Notes: generated by a model from the sequence alone, not told the origin. Shown: positions 1 through 9,060, counted from the stretch's first letter. The stretch is 19,892 nt of DNA from Betaproteobacteria bacterium (GCA_028871775.1 JAGWMH010000005.1:1-19892); one strand, 5' to 3'. A program made the numbers and translations.

Positions 1-785
1 ACGATCAATGTGCCGCCCGGGTTGAGGTGTGCGGCGGCTTGTTTGAGGATGGTGCGTGTTGCGTCCAGCCCATCCGCGCCGCTGCCCAGCGCAAGTTGCG
101 GTTCATGCCGGTATTCCTGCGGCAGCGCGGCCATGGATGGTGCATCCACATACGGCGGGTTGCTGATGATGAGGTCGTATCGCCGACCCTTCAGGTTGGC
201 GAACAGGTCGGATTCGATCAGATGCACGCGGTCTTGCAGCCCATAGTCGGCCACATTCTTCTGCGCCACGTCCAGTGCGTCCGGGGAAATATCCGCCGCA
301 TCAACTTCTGCATTGGGGAAAGCGTGTGCGGCGAGGATGGCGAGGCAGCCGCTGCCGGTGCATAAATCCAGCACGCTGCCGATTTCTTCCGGCTCGGCAA
401 TCCAGGGCGCGAGTTGCTCGTGCAGCAGTTCGGCGATGAAGGAGCGCGGCACGATGACGCGCTCGTCCACGTAGAAACGAAAGCCGCCCAGCCACGCCTC
501 ATGCGTCAGATAGGCCGCCGGTGCGCGCTGTTCCACGCGCCGTTGAATGATGTTCAGCACCTCGGCGCGTTCGCTGCCGGTGAGGCGCGCATCGAGAAAT
601 GGGTCGAGCCTGTCCAGCGGCAGATGCAGCGTATGCAGGATGAGATAGGCGGCCTCGTCGTAGGCACCGCTGCTGCCGTGCCCGAAAAACAATCCGGCTT
701 GATTGAAGCGGCTCACGGCAAAGCGCAGGCAATCGCGCACCGTATTAAGCGCGGCGTTCGCCTCTGAAAAATAATTGAATTCCAT
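1..785 (-). CDS. prmB: PrmB, 50S ribosomal protein L3 N5-glutamine methyltransferase (partial, C-terminus cut by window edge)
   Basis: SAM-dependent methyltransferase that modifies a glutamine of ribosomal protein L3 in the cytoplasm. The frame is open from ATG at 785 to the left edge, giving about 261 residues. It shows an N-terminal helical PrmB/PrmC-type domain, then the SAM-binding glycine motif DLCTGSGCLAI (about residues 140-150) and the substrate-glutamine motif NPPYVD (about 209-214). The E. coli enzyme is about 310 residues, so roughly 50 are missing here. NPPY is shared with PrmC and HemK. I chose PrmB because of the N-terminal sequence (MEFNYFSEANAALNTVRD) and the dapE neighbourhood, which I recall as common for prmB in betaproteobacteria. 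The start overlaps the stop of the upstream 70-residue gene by one base (TGATG), which suggests translational coupling. Confidence 0.9.
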   Translation of the reverse strand, partial: MEFNYFSEANAALNTVRDCLRFAVSRFNQAGLFFGHGSSGAYDEAAYLILHTLHLPLDRLDPFLDARLTGSERAEVLNIIQRRVEQRAPAAYLTHEAWLGGFRFYVDERVIVPRSFIAELLHEQLAPWIAEPEEIGSVLDLCTGSGCLAILAAHAFPNAEVDAADISPDALDVAQKNVADYGLQDRVHLIESDLFANLKGRRYDLIISNPPYVDAPSMAALPQEYRHEPQLALGSGADGLDATRTILKQAAAHLNPGGTLI

Positions 786-997
786 CAATCCCCGCCTCCG
801 TCGCCGTCTCCGCTGCCATCGCAACTGTCGCTGCCGTGATCGTTGCACCTGCCCTGAGAGCCTCCACTGCATGAGGGGTTGGAAGCGCTATCGCATGACT
901 CTGATGAGCCGCTGTCTCTGTGCCGTGGCGAGCGGAAAGCCTTCCAGATGAGCCAGAGCAGGAAGGCGGGGATAATCAGTTGCAGCAGTGTGTACAA
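785..997 (-). CDS. Small single-pass membrane protein with Cys/Ser/Asp/Gly-rich tail, function unknown
   Basis: Not recognised as a named family. It encodes 70 residues from a TTG start. An N-terminal hydrophobic helix (about residues 3-18, LLQLIIPAFLLWLIW) is followed by a basic stretch (KAFRSPRHR), which predicts a cytoplasmic tail by the positive-inside rule. The tail is made almost only of Ser, Gly, Asp, Asn and four Cys (SCDS, SCSGG, RCND, SCDG), ending in a Gly/Asp run. The spaced cysteines and acidic residues could bind metal, but nothing shows this. The gene is tightly packed: its start lies 1 base after the dapE stop and its stop overlaps the prmB ATG. That packing supports it being a real gene. 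There is no strong ribosome binding site, so expression probably depends on coupling to dapE. Confidence 0.6.
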   Translation of the reverse strand: MYTLLQLIIPAFLLWLIWKAFRSPRHRDSGSSESCDSASNPSCSGGSQGRCNDHGSDSCDGSGDGDGGGD

Positions 998-998
998 A

Positions 999-3306
<2,308 letters not shown>

Positions 3307-3384
3307 GTGCTTCTCCTTCAATACAGTCACTAGTTAAATCAAAGCCCGCGTATAACCAGCGACTTGGCTGGCGTAGTTTGCCAG

Positions 3385-3456
3385 CTTAGTCGAATGGCTA
3401 GTAGTTTTATCAGCGGACAATCCCAACTAACGACTAGCAACTAACGACTACCAACT
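3385..3456. repeat. Left copy of a TAACGACTA-type repeat element between dapD and pilU
   Basis: Two direct copies of CAACTAACGACTA lie at 3424-3436 and 3438-3450 (period 14). On the minus strand they are followed by TTAGTTGG-GA-TTGTCCGCT (3430 to 3412). That block matches the plus-strand block 4324-4342 on the other side of dapD at 17 of 19 bases. The boundaries of the element are approximate. An additional small inverted repeat (GCTGGC, 7-base loop, GCCAGC) lies just outside at 3367-3385. Confidence 0.7.
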
Positions 3457-3461
3457 GATGT

Positions 3462-4283
3462 TCAAATGCCTCTTAACAATTCGTTGATGCCTACCTTGCC
3501 GCGCGTCTTGGCATCCACCTTCTTCACGATCACGGCGCAGTACAAACTGTAGCTGCCATCCTTGGAAGGCAGGTTGCCGCTGACCACCACAGAGCCTGCG
3601 GGGACGCGGCCATAGTGCACCTCGCCGCTCTCGCGGTCGTAAATTTTTGTGCTCTGGCCGATGAACACGCCCATCGAGATCACCGCGCCTTCCTCCACGA
3701 TCACACCCTCGACGATTTCCGAGCGCGCGCCGATGAAGCAGTTGTCCTCGATGATGGTGGGATTGGCCTGCACCGGTTCCAGCACGCCGCCGATGCCGAC
3801 GCCGCCGCTCAGGTGCACGTTCTTGCCGATCTGCGCGCAGGAGCCGACGGTGGCCCAGGTATCCACCATGGTGCCTTCATCCACATAGGCGCCGATGTTG
3901 ACATAGGATGGCATCAGCACCACGTTTCTGGCGATGAACGAACCCTTGCGCGCCGCCGCTGGAGGCACGACGCGGAAGCCACCGTCGCGAAAATCCTTGG
4001 AGTTGCAGTCGGCAAATTTGGAGGGCACCTTGTCGTAATAATTGGTGAAGCCGCCCTTGATGAAGGAATTGTCCTCCATGCGGAACGACAGCAGCACGGC
4101 TTTCTTGATCCATTGGTGGGTGACCCACTGGCCGTTGATTTTCTCCGCCACGCGCAGCTTGCCCTGGTCGAGATGTTCGATGACGGTAGTGACGGCTTCT
4201 TTCAGCTTGGCATCCACGGTGCGCGGAGTGATTTCGGCGCGGCGCTCGAAGGCGGGGTTGATGATCTGTTGCAGTCGTTCCAT
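3462..4283 (-). CDS. dapD: DapD, tetrahydrodipicolinate N-succinyltransferase
   Basis: Transfers succinyl from succinyl-CoA to tetrahydrodipicolinate, the first committed step of the succinylase branch to diaminopimelate and lysine. It acts in the cytoplasm as a homotrimer. At 273 residues it is essentially the E. coli length (274). An N-terminal helical domain contains [20 protein letters not shown], followed by a left-handed beta-helix built of hexapeptide repeats (about residues 105-235, including [18 protein letters not shown] and [11 protein letters not shown]). The start is supported by AGGAAA about 9 bases upstream. It lies between dapC and the pilU-type gene on the same strand, but both flanking gaps (98 and 155 bases) contain related inverted repeat elements. 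Confidence 0.97.
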   Translation of the reverse strand: MERLQQIINPAFERRAEITPRTVDAKLKEAVTTVIEHLDQGKLRVAEKINGQWVTHQWIKKAVLLSFRMEDNSFIKGGFTNYYDKVPSKFADCNSKDFRDGGFRVVPPAAARKGSFIARNVVLMPSYVNIGAYVDEGTMVDTWATVGSCAQIGKNVHLSGGVGIGGVLEPVQANPTIIEDNCFIGARSEIVEGVIVEEGAVISMGVFIGQSTKIYDRESGEVHYGRVPAGSVVVSGNLPSKDGSYSLYCAVIVKKVDAKTRGKVGINELLRGI

Positions 4284-4293
4284 GATGGTTTCC

Positions 4294-4391
4294 TATTAGT
4301 CGTTAGTCTGTAGTCGTTAGTCGTTAGTTGGTGTTGTCCGCTACGCGGGGTTTGTTTTAACTAACGGCTACCGGCTAACGACTACCGACTG
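4294..4391. repeat. Right copy of the TAACGACTA-type repeat element, palindromic, between dapC and dapD
   Basis: The gap starts with several TAGTCGTTAG copies (4296-4328) and ends with the reverse complement form (CTAACGGCTACCGGCTAACG and ACTACCGACT, 4360-4390). The whole element could therefore fold as a long imperfect stem. The centre holds TTGTCCGCT (4334-4342), also present in inverted orientation at 3412-3420. The last codons and TAG stop of dapC (4382-4384) lie inside the right arm. I see no transposase gene in or near it. Confidence 0.75.
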
Positions 4392-5563
4392 AATTCAGCT
4401 ATGCGCCGCGCCGCTTCCACTGTTTCGTCCAGTTCTGCTACCAGCGCGATGCGTACAAAATTCCTGCCGGGATTCATTCCTTGTGCTTCGCGCGCGAGGA
4501 AGCTGCCCGGTAACACTGTGACATTATAGTCGCGATACAGGTGTTGCGCGAATGTGGTGTCAGCCACCGGCACGCGCAGCCACAAGTAGAAACCGGCATC
4601 GGGCAGGGTGACCGGCAGCACGGGCTTGAGGGTTTCGATTACACGGGAAAATTTCTCCGCATACAGGCGGCGGTTCTTGGCGACATGTTCCTCATCCTGC
4701 CATGCGGCGGAGCTGGCGGCCTGAATCGCCGGATTCATGGCGCAGCCGTGATAGGTGCGATACAGCGTGAATTTCTCCAGCACTTTCGCATCGCCCGCCA
4801 CGAAACCGGAGCGCATGCCCGGCACGTTGGAGCGCTTGGACAGGCTGGAGAACACCACCAGGTTTCTATAATCGCTGCGGCCCAGTTGCTGCGCGGCTTG
4901 CAGCGCACCCAAGGGCGGCGTATCGAAGTAAATTTCCGAATAGCATTCATCCGCTGCGATGATGAAGCCGTAACGATCGGCCATCTCGAACAGCGCTTTC
5001 CATTCGGCCAGCGGCATGACGCGCCCGGTGGGATTGCCCGGCGAACACACATAGATGAGCTGGGTGCGTTGCCACACGTCCTGCGGCAACTGGTCGAAAT
5101 TCAGCGCGTAATTGTTTTCCGGCAGCGTGTTAAGGAAATAGGGCGTGGCGCCGGCCAGCAGTGCGGCGCCTTCATAAATCTGGTAGAACGGGTTGGGGCA
5201 GACCACGGCGGGGTTGGCACGGCTGCGGTCTGTCACCGCCTGGGCAAAGGCAAACAGCGCCTCGCGGCTGCCGTTCACGGGCAGGACTTGAGCCTTCGCA
5301 TCTGGCGCAGGGATGCCGTAGCGTTGCGCCAGCCATTGCGAGATGGCACCGCGCAACGAGTCGCTGCCTGCGGTTGTGGGATAATTCGCCAGTCCATCGA
5401 GGTTGGCGGTGAGCGCCTCCTTGATGAATTGCGGCGTGGCGTGTTTCGGCTCGCCGATGTGCAGGCTGATGGCGCGATAAGCCGGGTTCGGCGTCACTTC
5501 GCGGAATAGCGCGGCAAGTTTCTGAAACGGGTAAGGCTGAAGCTTGTTCAGGTCTGGATTCAT
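4382..5563 (-). CDS. dapC: DapC, succinyldiaminopimelate transaminase (class I/II aminotransferase)
   Basis: PLP-dependent aminotransferase that makes N-succinyl-LL-diaminopimelate from the keto acid produced after DapD, with glutamate as donor. Its product is the DapE substrate, which matches the neighbours. The fold-type I motifs are CSPGNPTG (173-180), the PLP-aspartate in AADECYSE (Asp205) and the Schiff-base lysine in SSLSKRSN (Lys243). Arg in MRSGF and the C-terminal FVRIAL complete the active site. Length (393) is typical. ATG 5563 follows AAAGG at about 7-9 bases. The last codons and the TAG stop fall inside an intergenic repeat element. ArgD can perform the same reaction in other bacteria; the sequence type and context favour a dedicated DapC. 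Confidence 0.93.
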   Translation of the reverse strand: MNPDLNKLQPYPFQKLAALFREVTPNPAYRAISLHIGEPKHATPQFIKEALTANLDGLANYPTTAGSDSLRGAISQWLAQRYGIPAPDAKAQVLPVNGSREALFAFAQAVTDRSRANPAVVCPNPFYQIYEGAALLAGATPYFLNTLPENNYALNFDQLPQDVWQRTQLIYVCSPGNPTGRVMPLAEWKALFEMADRYGFIIAADECYSEIYFDTPPLGALQAAQQLGRSDYRNLVVFSSLSKRSNVPGMRSGFVAGDAKVLEKFTLYRTYHGCAMNPAIQAASSAAWQDEEHVAKNRRLYAEKFSRVIETLKPVLPVTLPDAGFYLWLRVPVADTTFAQHLYRDYNVTVLPGSFLAREAQGMNPGRNFVRIALVAELDETVEAARRIAEFSR

Positions 5564-5575
5564 TTAAAAACCTTT

Positions 5576-5721
5576 GCGCAGCTACTGCGCTTGGTGATAC
5601 ATCGTCGAAAGACGGCTCAAAATCCTCATGTATAGTTTTATACACTCCGGTTTTTTGCCGCCTTTCTCCTCGTCTGACCTGCGCTCGTTACGCTGTGCAG
5701 AGGTTTTTAAAGGCGGCAAAA
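5576..5721 (-). promoter_or_regulatory. Long structured 5' leader of dapC (candidate cis-regulatory RNA)
   Basis: The dapC leader contains nested inverted repeats. A perfect 13-bp pair (TTTTGCCGCCTTT at 5653-5665 and its complement at 5709-5721) encloses about 43 bases. Next come TGTATA-GTTT-TATACA (5629-5644), a CGTC-GAAA-GACG tetraloop hairpin (5603-5614), and GCGCAG-CTA-CTGCGC (5576-5590) immediately before the dapC ribosome binding site. ATACAT (5597-5602) can also pair with ATGTAT (5628-5633), which competes with the TGTATA palindrome. I recognise no known riboswitch class. Confidence 0.4.
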
Positions 5722-5737
5722 GCAAAAAAGGTTTGGC

Positions 5738-5765
5738 ATTATAAAGGGCGCGCTAGTGGCATCAA
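5738..5765 (-). promoter_or_regulatory. Candidate sigma70 promoter for dapC
   Basis: On the minus strand, -35 TTGATG (5765-5760) and -10 TATAAT (5743-5738) are separated by 16 bases. Transcription would start near 5731, giving a leader of about 168 bases before the dapC ATG. The -35 box overlaps the first codons of the divergent transporter gene. Confidence 0.5.
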
Positions 5766-6643
5766 AACAAAAAATTCTGGCAGTGAGCAGCCTGTTGAGC
5801 GCCGCGATCGTATGGGGGCTGATCTGGTATCCCTACCGCGTGCTGGAGCATGCAGGCGTTTCCGGGGAAACGGCGACCCTCCTGACCTATTTCATTGCGC
5901 TGCTGTTCGGCTTACTGCTGCCCGGCCATGTCTGGCGCGAACTGCGCGTGGCAGGGTGGTGGGGCGTGGCGCTGACCCTGTGCGCCGGCTGGACCAACCT
6001 CGGCTATGTGCTGGCGATGCTGGGCGGCGAGGTCATGCGCGTGCTGCTGCTGTTCTATCTCGCGCCGCTATGGACGGTGCTGCTGGCGCGCTGGCTGCTG
6101 GGCGAAAAACTGGACCGCTACGGCTATGCGGTTATTGCCCTGTCACTGGGCGGAGCAATGGTGATGCTGTGGCAGCCGAGCCTGGGTTTGCCGTTGCCGC
6201 AGAACCGGGCCGAGTGGATAGGGCTCTCGGCGGGGATCGGCTTTGCCCTGACCAATGTGCTGGCGCGCCGCATACAACACCTGAGCGTGAACTTCAAAGC
6301 GGCCAGCGTCTGGTTCGGCACGGCGCTGCTCACCGTTTTCGCCTTGCTGTACCACGGCGGCTTCACGTCGCAGGTGCGAAGCATCGCACCGTCCCTGTGG
6401 GTGCTGGTGCTGCTGGTCGCGCTGGTGCTGTGCGCCACCAGCTTTACGGCGCAATACGGCCTGACCAGCCTGCCGGCCAACCAGTCCATCGTGCTGTTCA
6501 TGTTTGAACTGGTGGTTGCCGCCGCGGCAGCGTATTTCCTGGCGGGGGAGAAGATGGACGCGCGCGAAATCATCGGCGCGGTGCTGATTGTGGCTGCCAG
6601 CCTGTTCTCCGGCAAGATGGATGAACAGTTGAAAAAAACTTGA
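5756..6643 (+). CDS. EamA-family (drug/metabolite transporter superfamily) membrane protein
   Basis: Predicted inner-membrane transporter of 295 residues with about ten hydrophobic helices, arranged as two EamA repeats. The first repeat ends near LLARWLLGEKLDRYGYAVI (about residues 110-128) and the second near YFLAGEKMDAREIIGAVLI. The repeated 'GE' before a final helix is typical of this superfamily. The substrate cannot be read from sequence; relatives export amino acids, nucleosides or toxic compounds. The start is GTG at 5756, preceded by AAAGGG about 8 bases upstream. purT begins 26 bases after its stop on the same strand, so the two may be co-transcribed. It is divergent from dapC. Confidence 0.85.
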   Translation: MASKQKILAVSSLLSAAIVWGLIWYPYRVLEHAGVSGETATLLTYFIALLFGLLLPGHVWRELRVAGWWGVALTLCAGWTNLGYVLAMLGGEVMRVLLLFYLAPLWTVLLARWLLGEKLDRYGYAVIALSLGGAMVMLWQPSLGLPLPQNRAEWIGLSAGIGFALTNVLARRIQHLSVNFKAASVWFGTALLTVFALLYHGGFTSQVRSIAPSLWVLVLLVALVLCATSFTAQYGLTSLPANQSIVLFMFELVVAAAAAYFLAGEKMDAREIIGAVLIVAASLFSGKMDEQLKKT

Positions 6644-6669
6644 TAATTTTCACTCAGGGATTTTGAATC

Positions 6670-7881
6670 ATGAGCAATAGAATCACCATCGGTACGCCGC
6701 TTTCCTCCGCTGCGACCAAAGTCATGCTGCTGGGCAGCGGCGAACTCGGCAAGGAAGTCATCATCGCGCTGCAACGCCTGGGCGTGGAAACCATCGCCGT
6801 GGACCGCTATGCGGATGCGCCGGGGCATCAGGTGGCGCACCGTGCCCATGTCATCAACATGGCGGACGGCGCGGCGTTGCGCGCGCTGATCGAACAGGAG
6901 CGCCCGCACATCGTCGTGCCGGAGATCGAAGCCATCGCTACCGCCATGCTGGTGGAGATCGAAAAGGAAGGATTGGCGCGCGTGATTCCCACCGCGCGCG
7001 CCGCGCAGCTCACCATGCACCGCGAGGGCATCCGCCGCCTCGCGGCGGAAACGCTGGGCCTGCCGGTCTCACCGTATATATTTGCCGACAGCCTGGAAGA
7101 ACTGCGCGCCGCGATAGCAAATGGCATCGGCTATCCCTGCGTGATCAAGCCGGTGATGTCGTCTTCCGGCAAGGGGCAGTCGAAAGTGGACAGCGCGGAA
7201 GAGGTAGAAGCCGCCTGGAACTATGCAGCCAGCGGCAGCCGCGTGAATCAGGGCAGGGTGATCGTCGAGGGCTTCATTGCATTCGATTATGAGATTACCC
7301 AGCTCACGGTGCGCGCGGTCGGCAGCAATGGCGAAACCGAAACCCATTTCTGCGAGCCTATCGGCCATGTGCAAGTACACGGCGACTACGTCGAAAGCTG
7401 GCAACCGCAGGCCATGTCGCCGCTGGCCTTGCAACGCTCACGCGACATCGCCAGAAAGGTCACGGACAACCTCGGCGGGTTGGGCATCTTCGGCGTGGAG
7501 CTGTTCATCAAAGGCGACGAAGTGTGGTTCAGCGAAGTCAGCCCGCGCCCGCATGACACTGGCATGGTGACCATGTGTTCGCAAGTGCAGAGCGAATTTG
7601 AGCTGCACGCCCGCGCCATCCTCGGCCTGCCGGTGAATACTTCGCTACGCGCACCGGGTGCTTCTGCCGTGATTTACGGACAACTGGAAGAGAAGGGCAT
7701 CGCCTTCACCGGCGTGGATGAAGCGCTACGCGTGCCGCAAAGCGATTTGCGCCTGTTCGGCAAGCCTGAGTCTTTTAAGAAACGACGCATGGGCGTGGCG
7801 CTGGCGAACGGCAAGGATACCGATGAGGCCAGGGAACGCGCAAAATTGGCGGCAGGCAAGGTAAGGCCGATTAAGGGGTGA
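6670..7881 (+). CDS. purT: PurT, formate-dependent phosphoribosylglycinamide formyltransferase
   Basis: ATP-grasp enzyme that formylates glycinamide ribonucleotide using formate and ATP, the folate-independent alternative to PurN in purine synthesis. It is 403 residues (E. coli 392). The N-terminal nucleotide-fold motif [11 protein letters not shown] is followed by the ATP-grasp segment ([17 protein letters not shown]) and the metal-binding part ([20 protein letters not shown], then PHDTGMVT). The RPHDTGMVT region is diagnostic of PurT/PurK-type enzymes. The start ATG has AGGGA about 9 bases upstream. It follows the EamA transporter closely. The first palindromic repeat unit begins only 6 bases after its stop. 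Confidence 0.96.
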   Translation: MSNRITIGTPLSSAATKVMLLGSGELGKEVIIALQRLGVETIAVDRYADAPGHQVAHRAHVINMADGAALRALIEQERPHIVVPEIEAIATAMLVEIEKEGLARVIPTARAAQLTMHREGIRRLAAETLGLPVSPYIFADSLEELRAAIANGIGYPCVIKPVMSSSGKGQSKVDSAEEVEAAWNYAASGSRVNQGRVIVEGFIAFDYEITQLTVRAVGSNGETETHFCEPIGHVQVHGDYVESWQPQAMSPLALQRSRDIARKVTDNLGGLGIFGVELFIKGDEVWFSEVSPRPHDTGMVTMCSQVQSEFELHARAILGLPVNTSLRAPGASAVIYGQLEEKGIAFTGVDEALRVPQSDLRLFGKPESFKKRRMGVALANGKDTDEARERAKLAAGKVRPIKG

Positions 7882-7886
7882 TGATG

Positions 7887-8031
7887 GCGGTTCGATACCT
7901 CACCGCGAACGAGTTATTGGGCAGCTTTTCTATTTGTACTCGTTCGTGCCGATGCTTCGACATCTCAGCGCTGGGCACACCCGTTCGTGGTGAGGTATCG
8001 AACCACAAAGGATGTATCGAAGCATGAACGG
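7887..8031. repeat. Left cluster of palindromic repeat units upstream of the GIY-YIG gene
   Basis: Three hairpin units plus a half unit share the loop TCGATACCTC. Unit 1 is GCGGT-loop-ACCGC (7887-7906). Unit 2 is degenerate (loop TCGACATCTC at 7957-7966, arms GCT/AGC and GTGCC/GGCAC). Unit 3 is inverted: GTGGT-GAGGTATCGA-ACCAC (7987-8006). Unit 4 is only a right half (8014-8031). Units 1 and 3 with their flanks form a 23-bp inverted pair (7889-7911 and 7982-8004) with one mismatch. The stems of units 1 and 3 differ by a C-G to T-A compensatory change. Confidence 0.85.
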
Positions 8032-8072
8032 GGCGTGCCAATCAGTAGCACTTCTCAAAAGCGAGTGAAACG

Positions 8073-8378
8073 ATGGCCTTCTACGTTTACATCCTCCGTT
8101 GCTCTGACGGCAGTTATTACACTGGACACACCGATAACCTCGAAGAGCGAATAGCCAAGCATCAGTGCGGCGAGTGCGGCGGATATACTTCGACGCGCTT
8201 GCCTGTGGAACTACTCTGGTCACAAGACTGCGTCACACGCGAGGAGGCTCTTGCGGCAGAACAACAAATCAAAGGCTGGAACCGCAAAAAGAAGGAAGCC
8301 ATGATGCGCGGTGATTGGAAAACTGTGCAGCAAATCGCTTGGGGAACGAACAATCCGTTGCCGAAAAACTTACAGTGA
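8073..8378 (+). CDS. Small GIY-YIG nuclease domain protein (UPF0213/YhbQ-like)
   Basis: A 101-residue protein that is almost entirely one GIY-YIG endonuclease domain. The motif reads YVYIL (residues 4-8) and YYTG (15-18). The conserved Arg (R26 in EERI), His30 and the metal-binding Glu (E63 in EEALAAEQQIKGW) are all present, so the active site looks intact. Characterised GIY-YIG domains cleave DNA with one divalent metal; the function of these stand-alone small members is poorly known. The gene is bracketed by clusters of palindromic repeats on both sides, including an exact 25-bp direct repeat at 7887-7911 and 8386-8410. No strong ribosome binding site precedes ATG 8073. The window encodes a second GIY-YIG protein, UvrC, which is unrelated in architecture. 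Confidence 0.88.
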   Translation: MAFYVYILRCSDGSYYTGHTDNLEERIAKHQCGECGGYTSTRLPVELLWSQDCVTREEALAAEQQIKGWNRKKKEAMMRGDWKTVQQIAWGTNNPLPKNLQ

Positions 8379-8385
8379 AAGTATA

Positions 8386-8516
8386 GCGGTTCGATACCTC
8401 ACCGCGAACGGTTTGTGAGATGAGAACGTTCTTTAGAACCCCTCTGTTCGCCCTGAGGTATCGGGTTCAGCGCAGGCACTCCATTCATGCTTCGATACCT
8501 CAGCACGAACGGAGTG
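8386..8516. repeat. Right cluster of palindromic repeat units downstream of the GIY-YIG gene
   Basis: Unit 5 (8386-8405, GCGGT-TCGATACCTC-ACCGC) and its next 5 bases are an exact 25-bp direct copy of unit 1. Unit 6 is inverted and degenerate (GAGGTATCGG at 8455-8464, arms CCC/GGG). Unit 7 is the longest hairpin: CACTCC-A-TTC-A-TGCT (8477-8491), loop TCGATACCTC (8492-8501) and AGCA-C-GAA-C-GGAGTG (8502-8516), with two A/C mismatches. The hairpins lie between convergent genes and could also act as transcription barriers. Confidence 0.85.
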
Positions 8517-8525
8517 CGGCATAGT

Positions 8526-8552
8526 GGATTGAGCATAGCGAAGCCCAACCTA
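8526..8552. repeat. Short palindrome abutting the stop of the PD-(D/E)XK-like gene
   Basis: GGATTGAGC (8526-8534) pairs with GCCCAACC (8543-8550) around an 8-base loop, with one bulge and one mismatch. The minus-strand TAG stop of the neighbouring gene (8552-8550) is at its edge. The 12-mer AGCATAGCGAAG inside it (8532-8543) recurs at 13640-13651. Confidence 0.5.
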
Positions 8553-9011
8553 CGTTTGCTCGGGATAAAAAGCAGCAAATGTATCCCAGTTTTCTTCCCA
8601 TTTAGGGTCGAGATCGGCAGGCGAGAACCGACGTTCCCAGTTGTCTGTGCCATGCGCAGCATGCTTCACACAAAGGGCGCCTACCTCATGCTTTGTGGCA
8701 ATCCAGTACTTCGGTGCCTCATTCCTTTTAGGCGACCCCAACCAAACGAACACGACAAACTGATTTCCGGGTGCATTAACCCAAGACTCTTCCGTGTGCC
8801 GAAGAATGAATGTGGATGATCTGTCCGGGTGACACGACTTTACTTGAATGTAGGCAGTTTCATTCCCGTCTTTCTTTCCGATAAGAATGTCGTCGTCAGA
8901 GAAGTTCTCGGGAAGAAGCGAGTTCGGAATGCCACGCTTTGATAGCTCAGCCGCCACGTACAACTCACCGGCGTGACCGCCAAGCTTCTTGATCCACTGG
9001 GGTGTAGCCAT
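8550..9011 (-). CDS. PD-(D/E)XK nuclease-like hypothetical protein
   Basis: A 153-residue protein without a name I can assign. Its N-terminal half reads GELYVAAELSKRG (Glu16, Glu22), DDDILIG (Asp41) and YIQVKS (Gln56, Lys58). This is the E...D...QxK arrangement of Mrr-like, Holliday-resolvase-like or intron-associated PD-(D/E)XK folds. The C-terminal half is rich in Trp and aromatics (YWIATKHEV, DNWERRFSPADLDPKWEENW), as in several uncharacterised restriction-like proteins. I chose ATG 9011 because the sequence upstream in frame resembles no protein start. No good ribosome binding site is visible. By eye, several 60-base stretches here are near 50% GC against clearly higher in smc and purT, which suggests acquisition. 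It lies beside the repeat/GIY-YIG patch, convergent with that gene. Confidence 0.7.
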   Translation of the reverse strand: MATPQWIKKLGGHAGELYVAAELSKRGIPNSLLPENFSDDDILIGKKDGNETAYIQVKSCHPDRSSTFILRHTEESWVNAPGNQFVVFVWLGSPKRNEAPKYWIATKHEVGALCVKHAAHGTDNWERRFSPADLDPKWEENWDTFAAFYPEQT

Positions 9012-9060
9012 ATTGGTAGGGAGAGCTAATGTAAATTCGACGTCAAAAACACCATTCAAT

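Noticed and set aside
5629..5644. TGTATA-GTTT-TATACA as a LexA box
   Set aside because: The spacing between TGT and ACA is 10, not the 8 of a CTGT-N8-ACAG site, and the gene served is lysine biosynthesis.
5172..5645. GTG-started minus-strand frame upstream of and overlapping dapC in another frame
   Set aside because: The first 27 codons precede dapC but have no ribosome binding site at a workable distance, and the rest is a frame shadow of dapC. A leader peptide cannot be excluded but is not supported.
5564..5745. Lysine riboswitch in front of dapC
   Set aside because: The stems do not match the conserved lysine riboswitch core as I know it.
7887..8516. CRISPR array
   Set aside because: Units are palindromes in both orientations with irregular spacing and a gene between them; there are no regular spacers.
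8487..8819. Plus-strand frame of 110 codons after the repeats
   Set aside because: It begins inside the repeat hairpin and runs antisense to the PD-(D/E)XK-like gene without motifs.
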